A stretch of 10,505 nt of DNA from Planctomycetaceae bacterium (lineage in GTDB: Bacteria > Planctomycetota > Planctomycetia > Planctomycetales > Planctomycetaceae). The stretch is taken from positions 1 to 10,505 of the forward strand of contig JAESQE010000180.1 in NCBI GenBank assembly GCA_016765335.1, read 5' to 3'. Positions 7,392 to 10,505 of this stretch are shown one piece after another. The notes beneath the pieces are model-generated. The model made no database searches. It saw only the letters and a program-made list of their open reading frames with translations, and had not been told where the DNA came from. The number at the start of each line of letters is the position of its first letter. Within the stretch, counting starts at the first letter, position 1. The position numbers and the translations under genes were made by a program.

Positions 7392-8214
7392 AAAATCGGT
7401 AGTTCGGATTTTTGCGATCAAAATCGAAGTCTGTCAGCTCTTCATTGATTCGAAGATTTTCGTATGTGTATTGTTCGATCAACGGTGCCTCGTCTCCTAC
7501 ACGTGCTGGGAATCCGTAGCATTCACTGCGAATGGGAAGGTTGGTTTCCTTATCCAGATACAAACGAGTTCTTTTGTAAAGGAACTGTTTTCGTGGAGTC
7601 GGGTGAGACGTTTCAACAACTCGACACTTGACATTCCCAAGTGTTGCGTTGGGGTAGTACTTCACTTCACATTCACCAAACTGGGTTTCAAGCTCCCATT
7701 GTTTGATCAACGTATCGAGCATGTTTTCAAGTCCGATCATGGTGATGGGGTATTTATTGCCCTTCATGGCTTCGCGGGAATTCACGGGCAAAGAAACCGT
7801 CCCAATGATGGCGGCCAGCCCCGATCCTTCATGTGCTAAAATACTGTTGCTGTTTTGTCCTTGAACAAACAGGACTTCGCGGCCTGCAAACGGTTCACGG
7901 AATTTCAGATACACACTAAAAGGTTGCTGCCTGATTTTGATTTTGACCTGCTGAGTCGTCAAGCGTTTTCCAATGAGTTCCCGTTTCGTTAAGACAGCTT
8001 CGTAGTCTTTAACTTGCTCTAAAGCCTCTAACCCTGCGTAAGCAAGCTTCAAAACGGGCACGTAGGGGTGATTTGATGGAATGTCGCGTTTTTGAGCCAA
8101 GCAGTGATTAGTGCTCACACAGCAAGCCGCAATGAATAACGAGAAAACAAGCATTCCTTTTACTGAAAAATAGGACTGCTTGCGCACTGGCTCTAATTGA
8201 AAAATACTCACCAC
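7390..8214 (-). CDS. Exported DUF1571 domain protein
   Basis: Exported protein of unknown function of 274 residues from the chosen start. A signal peptide is visible: RKQSYFSVKG, then hydrophobic MLVFSLFIAACCVS, with probable cleavage after CLA. The mature part matches the DUF1571 family, abundant in planctomycetes: LAYAGLEALEQVKDYEAVLTK, a KIKIRQQPFSVYLKFREPFA stretch, GREVLFVQGQNSNSILAHEG, a YPITMIGLENMLDTLIK segment, and the ending FDFDRKNPNYRF, so it looks complete. Start: the frame stays open to an ATG at 8352, but that would leave about 66 residues before the hydrophobic core. A GGAGG lies 6 and 9 bases ahead of GTG codons at 8214 and 8211, which give a sensible signal peptide. The upstream 46 codons read somewhat like protein (LGNGHKEVEMILREWRQIV), so the ATG at 8352 cannot be excluded. 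Its terminator is repeat copy B. Confidence 0.87.
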   Translation of the reverse strand: MVSIFQLEPVRKQSYFSVKGMLVFSLFIAACCVSTNHCLAQKRDIPSNHPYVPVLKLAYAGLEALEQVKDYEAVLTKRELIGKRLTTQQVKIKIRQQPFSVYLKFREPFAGREVLFVQGQNSNSILAHEGSGLAAIIGTVSLPVNSREAMKGNKYPITMIGLENMLDTLIKQWELETQFGECEVKYYPNATLGNVKCRVVETSHPTPRKQFLYKRTRLYLDKETNLPIRSECYGFPARVGDEAPLIEQYTYENLRINEELTDFDFDRKNPNYRF

Positions 8215-8380
8215 AATCTGCCTCCATTCCCTCAAAATCATTTCCACTTCCTTGTGACCGTTGCCTAAAAGGGCTAGTTCATCCCCTAATTTATCGACCG
8301 TTAATCTGTACAAATTCCATTGATTACAATTGATGGTGATCAAACTACGCATTCTACGTAAATCACTACATTGTAGTTAT

Positions 8381-8542
8381 TCAAGCTCTAACCACTTTGC
8401 ACCGGTCCCCTTTTTGCAGATTTTGTGTAGATATTACACGCTCGCAGAGGATTTCAACAAGATGAATTTCCAATTCCTCTGAAAAGCCCGCACAAAGCCT
8501 TCTCGTGGCTAGCCCAATTGTTCCTGGTTGTGCATTGTGCAT
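8381..8542 (-). CDS. Possible small protein upstream of DUF1571 (doubtful)
   Basis: The minus-strand frame from ATG 8542 gives 53 residues and stops 28 bases before the alternative DUF1571 ATG at 8352. The second half reads like a real charged helix-rich protein (SEELEIHLVEILCERVIS, then TQNLQKGDRCKVV). I do not recognise a family. No Shine-Dalgarno precedes the ATG. The frame stays open to 8608, but that would run into the terminator hairpin of the neighbouring gene. It could be chance. Confidence 0.2.
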   Translation of the reverse strand: MHNAQPGTIGLATRRLCAGFSEELEIHLVEILCERVISTQNLQKGDRCKVVRA

Positions 8543-8589
8543 GTTTGATGCCAATTTGATCAGGAATTTACTTTTCAAATGCCCCATAC

Positions 8590-8621
8590 AAAAAAAGCCT
8601 ACTCTCAATCGAGAGTAGGCT
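8590..8621 (-). terminator. Rho-independent terminator of the carboxypeptidase-regulatory-like gene
   Basis: On the minus strand, AGCCTACTCTC pairs perfectly with GAGAGTAGGCT (11 bp) around a GATT tetraloop, followed by a run of T's (seven counting the last stem base). It begins about 55 bases after the stop codon at 8677. This is a textbook intrinsic terminator; on the plus strand no T-run follows. Confidence 0.93.
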
Positions 8622-8676
8622 TATATCTTGTTGAGTAGAGGCCTGAAATACTGGCTTCACTCTATTTAATTATCAA

Positions 8677-9207
8677 TTATGGGCTGACGATAATTGTGTC
8701 GCCATTATCAGAAATTGCAATTCCACCCAGTACTGCACCGGTGGCTGCCAAGCCCAGGGTACCAATCTGCATGGCATCCAGCCCACCCAGCCCACCAAAT
8801 TGAGCACGAACAGTTGATCCACTGACCAGCAAAACATTTTTCTTTGCTGATGGAGGAGCAGCTTGCCCTTCCCAGAGACGGACTACAGCTTGAGTCTGTC
8901 CTGTTGAAACCTGGTAAACGCCACTGGAAAGGTTTCTGACAGCGAATTCGCCATTCTTTCCTGAAACTGTGCTGGCAACAACTTTGTTCCCCAAGCTCAG
9001 TTTGACAACACTTCCGTTGAGCACTTTGCCTTGTGTATTAACAACTTTTCCTGTGAGTGTGTTGTTGGTCAGTGCAACATCTGCAATTTGAATTTTAGCT
9101 GCAACAGGTGCGGCTACGGGGCCAGCAGCCATTGTTGTTTGTGGTAAAGCCATACCCAAACAAGCCAACCCAGCAATTGTTCCCTTTAAGAATCCGAAGC
9201 TTTTCAT
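8677..9207 (-). CDS. Small exported protein with carboxypeptidase-regulatory-like (Ig-like) domain
   Basis: Exported protein of 176 residues. The signal peptide is MKSFGFLKGTIAGLACLGMA then LPQTTMAA (1-28). Residues 42-110 look like a carboxypeptidase-regulatory-like beta-sandwich: DVALTNNTLTGKVVNTQGKV, then GSVVKLSLGNKVVAST, SGKNGEFAVRNLSSGVYQV, and AVVRLWEG. A Pro/Ala linker (116-120) leads to a Gly-rich stretch (GGLGGLD, 138-144) and a hydrophobic C-terminal segment TLGLAATGAVLGGIAIS (150-166), possibly a membrane anchor. This arrangement resembles small planctomycete exported proteins I recall; it carries no catalytic motif. Start: ATG 9207 has AAGGAAGG about 9 bases upstream; the frame stays open to 9303, but those 32 residues precede the signal peptide. 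It has its own promoter candidate (9413-9440) and terminator (8590-8621), so it is probably monocistronic. Function unknown; a structural or surface role is a guess. Confidence 0.87.
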   Translation of the reverse strand: MKSFGFLKGTIAGLACLGMALPQTTMAAGPVAAPVAAKIQIADVALTNNTLTGKVVNTQGKVLNGSVVKLSLGNKVVASTVSGKNGEFAVRNLSSGVYQVSTGQTQAVVRLWEGQAAPPSAKKNVLLVSGSTVRAQFGGLGGLDAMQIGTLGLAATGAVLGGIAISDNGDTIIVSP

Positions 9208-9260
9208 CCCTAAAACCCTTCCTTTGTGGTGATTACTATTTAGCCGATGCACTCTTTCTG

Positions 9261-9276
9261 CACACAACATTGTGTG
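9261..9276. promoter_or_regulatory. Palindrome in the leader of the carboxypeptidase-regulatory-like gene
   Basis: CACACAA-CA-TTGTGTG has 7-bp perfect arms and lies 54-69 bases upstream of the ATG at 9207. It could be an operator. The 2-base centre is too tight for a good RNA hairpin, which favours a protein-binding site. The role is inferred. Confidence 0.35.
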
Positions 9277-9395
9277 TAGATCGCCTAAGTGTATTTCCTG
9301 CAAACTCGTCGCCGCACGAACACCACTCAGCGCTACCTAAATATTTTTGACGTAAAAGAAACTACGTTCCATCCCACCTATTCGGACTAGTAGTA

Positions 9396-9406
9396 GGGGT
9401 TACCCC
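9396..9406. promoter_or_regulatory. GGGGTTACCCC palindrome just after the candidate promoter
   Basis: This perfect palindrome (GGGGT-T-ACCCC) begins 6 bases past the presumed -10 box on the minus strand, so it would overlap the transcription start. A repressor site there would be natural. No regulator gene is visible nearby. Confidence 0.35.
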
Positions 9407-9412
9407 AGCCTT

Positions 9413-9440
9413 TTTCTATTATTCCAACCAAATCTGTCAA
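9413..9440 (-). promoter_or_regulatory. Candidate sigma-70-type promoter for the carboxypeptidase-regulatory-like gene
   Basis: On the minus strand a perfect TTGACA (-35, 9440-9435) is followed after 16 bases by TAGAAA (-10, 9418-9413, four of six consensus bases). It would give a leader of about 200 nt before the ATG at 9207. No better pair is visible in the gap. Confidence 0.4.
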
Positions 9441-9487
9441 AAATACATCGCACAAATCTGATTGATGATTTTGCGACTCAATGCATA

Positions 9488-9526
9488 AGAGAACCTCTAT
9501 GAATTCCCGCGGGGCACAGAGAGGTT
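9488..9526. repeat. Hairpin behind the DUF1570 gene; its tail matches the copy B/C repeat
   Basis: AACCTCT (9492-9498) pairs with AGAGGTT (9520-9526) around a 21-base loop containing the palindrome CCCGCGGG (9506-9513). On the minus strand AATTCATAGAGGTTCTCT (9505-9488) matches the tail of copy B, AATTTTTAGAGGTTCCCT, at 15 of 18 positions, so it may be a solo end of the same repeat. It begins 7 bases past the DUF1570 stop, but no T-run follows on the minus strand, so termination is uncertain; on the plus strand ATTTT follows. Confidence 0.45.
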
Positions 9527-9533
9527 ATTTTGA

Positions 9534-10403
9534 TCAGATGTTTCGAAAGAAACGGATTGCCTGCTGCTGAAAACCAGGGTCAAACTGATATATGTTTTCA
9601 AAGAATGAGCCAGGAACCTGCTCTGCCTGAATGTCCTGGAGGTATTTCTGCAAGAATTGCCGAGTTTCAGGTGAGCTGTGCAGACAATAATAGATCCAGG
9701 CCCAACTATCACGGTAATGCTCGGCTCGCACGTGAACTAAGCTCTCCAACTCTTCCAGATCGGTTGTTTTAATTTTTTTTCTAAAACGCAGTTTCCAAAC
9801 GAGGCTTTGATGAAAGGTCTGGTTAAATCCTTTTTGAGAGCTTGGCAATTCAAAATACTTAGCCAGTCCTTCATCGAGCCAAATCGGCAAATAAGGCAGT
9901 GATCCATGCAGATTCGCGTGAGTCATCTCGTGCCTCAGATCGGCTTCCCACCCTTTACGATAAACCACATAAACCCAAAGTGCATCAGGGCCTTTCACAA
10001 AAACAGCTGGCCTGTTAACCGCCTCTGGAACTCTAGGAGCAACGTATTCTCGATAATTTCTTTGTGACGAAAAAATATGCAATTCGATTGGCTGGTCAGA
10101 TAATTCAATTTGCAGAATCTCCTTAAGGGATTCCCGCAACCTCTTCAGATTTTTGATCGGTGCAGAAATTTCCCGAGTAGATACCTGCGAATAGACACGG
10201 TATTGCTCATACTCAAATTGAGTGACCCATTGGTCGGCTTGGACAGAAGATACGGCAGAAAAGCTGATGACAATGGTTAATATTAACCAGGCAACCAAAT
10301 CCCTTGATCGGCTTTTGTGCGTAAAGTTCGCCCCTTTGTCAGAGCGCAGCCCTGGCACACGGCTTATTAAATGACAGAAAAGTGAATCTGTAACACAGTT
10401 CAT
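9534..10403 (-). CDS. Exported DUF1570 protein with HExxH zinc-metallopeptidase motif
   Basis: Exported protein of 289 residues, predicted zinc peptidase of the gluzincin type. The N-terminus has a long positive region (HKSRSRD, 29-35), then hydrophobic LVAWLILTIVISFSAVSS (36-53), with likely cleavage after VQA (56). The motif HEMTH (158-162) gives ligands His158 and His162 and base Glu159; WLDEGLAKYFE (175-185) gives the probable third ligand Glu178. The pair is typical of DUF1570, a family I associate with planctomycetes. The C-terminal region (200-289) is helical and aromatic-rich, without a recognised domain. Start: the ATG at 10403 is the only ATG ahead of the signal sequence and has no Shine-Dalgarno; the n-region is long, and an internal GTG (residue 16) is possible. 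A copy of the dispersed repeat lies 24-80 bases upstream. Substrate unknown. Confidence 0.87.
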   Translation of the reverse strand: MNCVTDSLFCHLISRVPGLRSDKGANFTHKSRSRDLVAWLILTIVISFSAVSSVQADQWVTQFEYEQYRVYSQVSTREISAPIKNLKRLRESLKEILQIELSDQPIELHIFSSQRNYREYVAPRVPEAVNRPAVFVKGPDALWVYVVYRKGWEADLRHEMTHANLHGSLPYLPIWLDEGLAKYFELPSSQKGFNQTFHQSLVWKLRFRKKIKTTDLEELESLVHVRAEHYRDSWAWIYYCLHSSPETRQFLQKYLQDIQAEQVPGSFFENIYQFDPGFQQQAIRFFRNI

Positions 10404-10426
10404 AGGGCTTTCGGAGACTCTTTAAA

Positions 10427-10483
10427 GGAGACCTCTATTAATTGGTTCTCCTCCTTGCGTAGGGGGAGTTAGAGGGGGTTTTT
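10427..10483. repeat. Palindromic repeat, copy C (longer form), upstream of DUF1570
   Basis: Read on the minus strand it starts AAAAACCCCCTCTAACTCCC and ends GAACCAATTAATAGAGGTCT, matching both ends of copy B. It has an 8-bp stem CTCCTCCT / AGGGGGAG (10448-10455 / 10461-10468, one G-T pair) with a TGCGT loop, and on the plus strand ends in GGGGGTTTTT. This CCCCCTCTAACTCCCCCT-type sequence is one I recall as a widespread dispersed repeat. Its orientation is opposite to copies A and B, and it lies before a gene rather than after one, so here it would stop plus-strand transcripts if it terminates at all. Confidence 0.65.
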
Positions 10484-10505
10484 GAACTGTTTGTTATAAC
10501 CAAAC

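Larger units (their letters stand above)
8215..8676. other. Gap between the DUF1571 and carboxypeptidase-regulatory-like genes
   Basis: The right part holds the strong terminator at 8590-8621. The left part is the upstream region of DUF1571: a 13-bp palindrome ACTACATTGTAGT (8365-8377), just before the alternative ATG at 8352, and a GTGTA/TACAC palindrome (8425-8439). On the minus strand a TTGAAA lies 15 bases before TAATAT, overlapping that second palindrome; this is at best a weak promoter candidate. A minus-strand open frame (8381-8542) is listed separately with low confidence. Confidence 0.55.
9208..9533. other. Upstream region of the carboxypeptidase-regulatory-like gene
   Basis: These 326 bp hold no gene. 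They contain the candidate promoter (9413-9440), two palindromes in the presumed leader (9396-9406 and 9261-9276), and, on the far side, the hairpin behind the DUF1570 gene (9488-9526). A GGAAC (9370-9366 on minus) 14 bases before GTCAAA (9351-9346) faintly resembles an ECF sigma promoter, but the spacing is short. Confidence 0.6.

Noticed and set aside
9208..9303. In-frame extension of the carboxypeptidase-regulatory-like gene to 9303.
   Set aside because: It would bury the signal peptide 32 residues into the protein and run through the CACACAACATTGTGTG palindrome; ATG 9207 has a good Shine-Dalgarno.
9346..9370. GGAAC...GTCAAA resembling an ECF sigma promoter upstream of the carboxypeptidase-regulatory-like gene.
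   Set aside because: The spacing is shorter than usual for ECF promoters and a TTGACA-type pair upstream is at least as good.

Overview
The window most likely comes from a planctomycete (Planctomycetota), probably a Gimesia/Rubinisphaera-like member of the Planctomycetaceae. The evidence is a secreted DUF1570 protein, a secreted DUF1571 protein and a small carboxypeptidase-regulatory-like secreted protein close together. These families are concentrated in, or typical of, planctomycetes. Moderate GC by eye, weak Shine-Dalgarno use, long gaps between genes and many short palindromic repeats fit the same picture. The assignment rests on recalled family knowledge, not on a search.

Layout, left to right. 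A palindromic repeat/terminator at the left edge follows an MBOAT O-acyltransferase gene (29-1462, minus). A divergent 283-bp spacer leads to the only plus-strand gene, a Ycf46-like AAA ATPase with an extra C-terminal region (1746-3731). Next is an 862-bp convergent gap without a convincing gene. It holds a stack of repeat remnants: a CACGAAG/CACAGAGG-type repeat, small hairpins, a 16-bp stem-loop, a REP-like GC-rich palindrome and a 15-bp inverted pair. Then comes a complete GH57 4-alpha-glucanotransferase/amylase (4594-6792, minus) and a 597-bp gap with a second palindromic element. The right-hand third holds three minus-strand genes for exported proteins: DUF1571 (7390-8214), a small Ig-like/carboxypeptidase-regulatory-like protein (8677-9207), and a DUF1570 protein with an HExxH metallopeptidase motif (9534-10403). 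Another copy of the edge repeat lies upstream of the last one.

How the genes relate: there is no clear multi-gene operon. Most genes look like single transcription units with their own terminator or repeat. The carboxypeptidase-regulatory-like gene is the clearest: it has a candidate sigma-70 promoter, a long leader with two palindromes, a good Shine-Dalgarno and a textbook terminator. The GH57 enzyme suggests intracellular alpha-glucan (glycogen) remodelling. The MBOAT suggests O-acylation of an envelope polysaccharide. The three exported proteins belong to the planctomycete envelope or periplasm.

I see no CRISPR array, tRNA, rRNA, transposase, phage gene or recognisable defence system. The most interesting material is non-coding: a family of related palindromic elements, at least two of which sit where they would act as terminators. 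On the protein side it is the C-terminal extension of the Ycf46-like ATPase.
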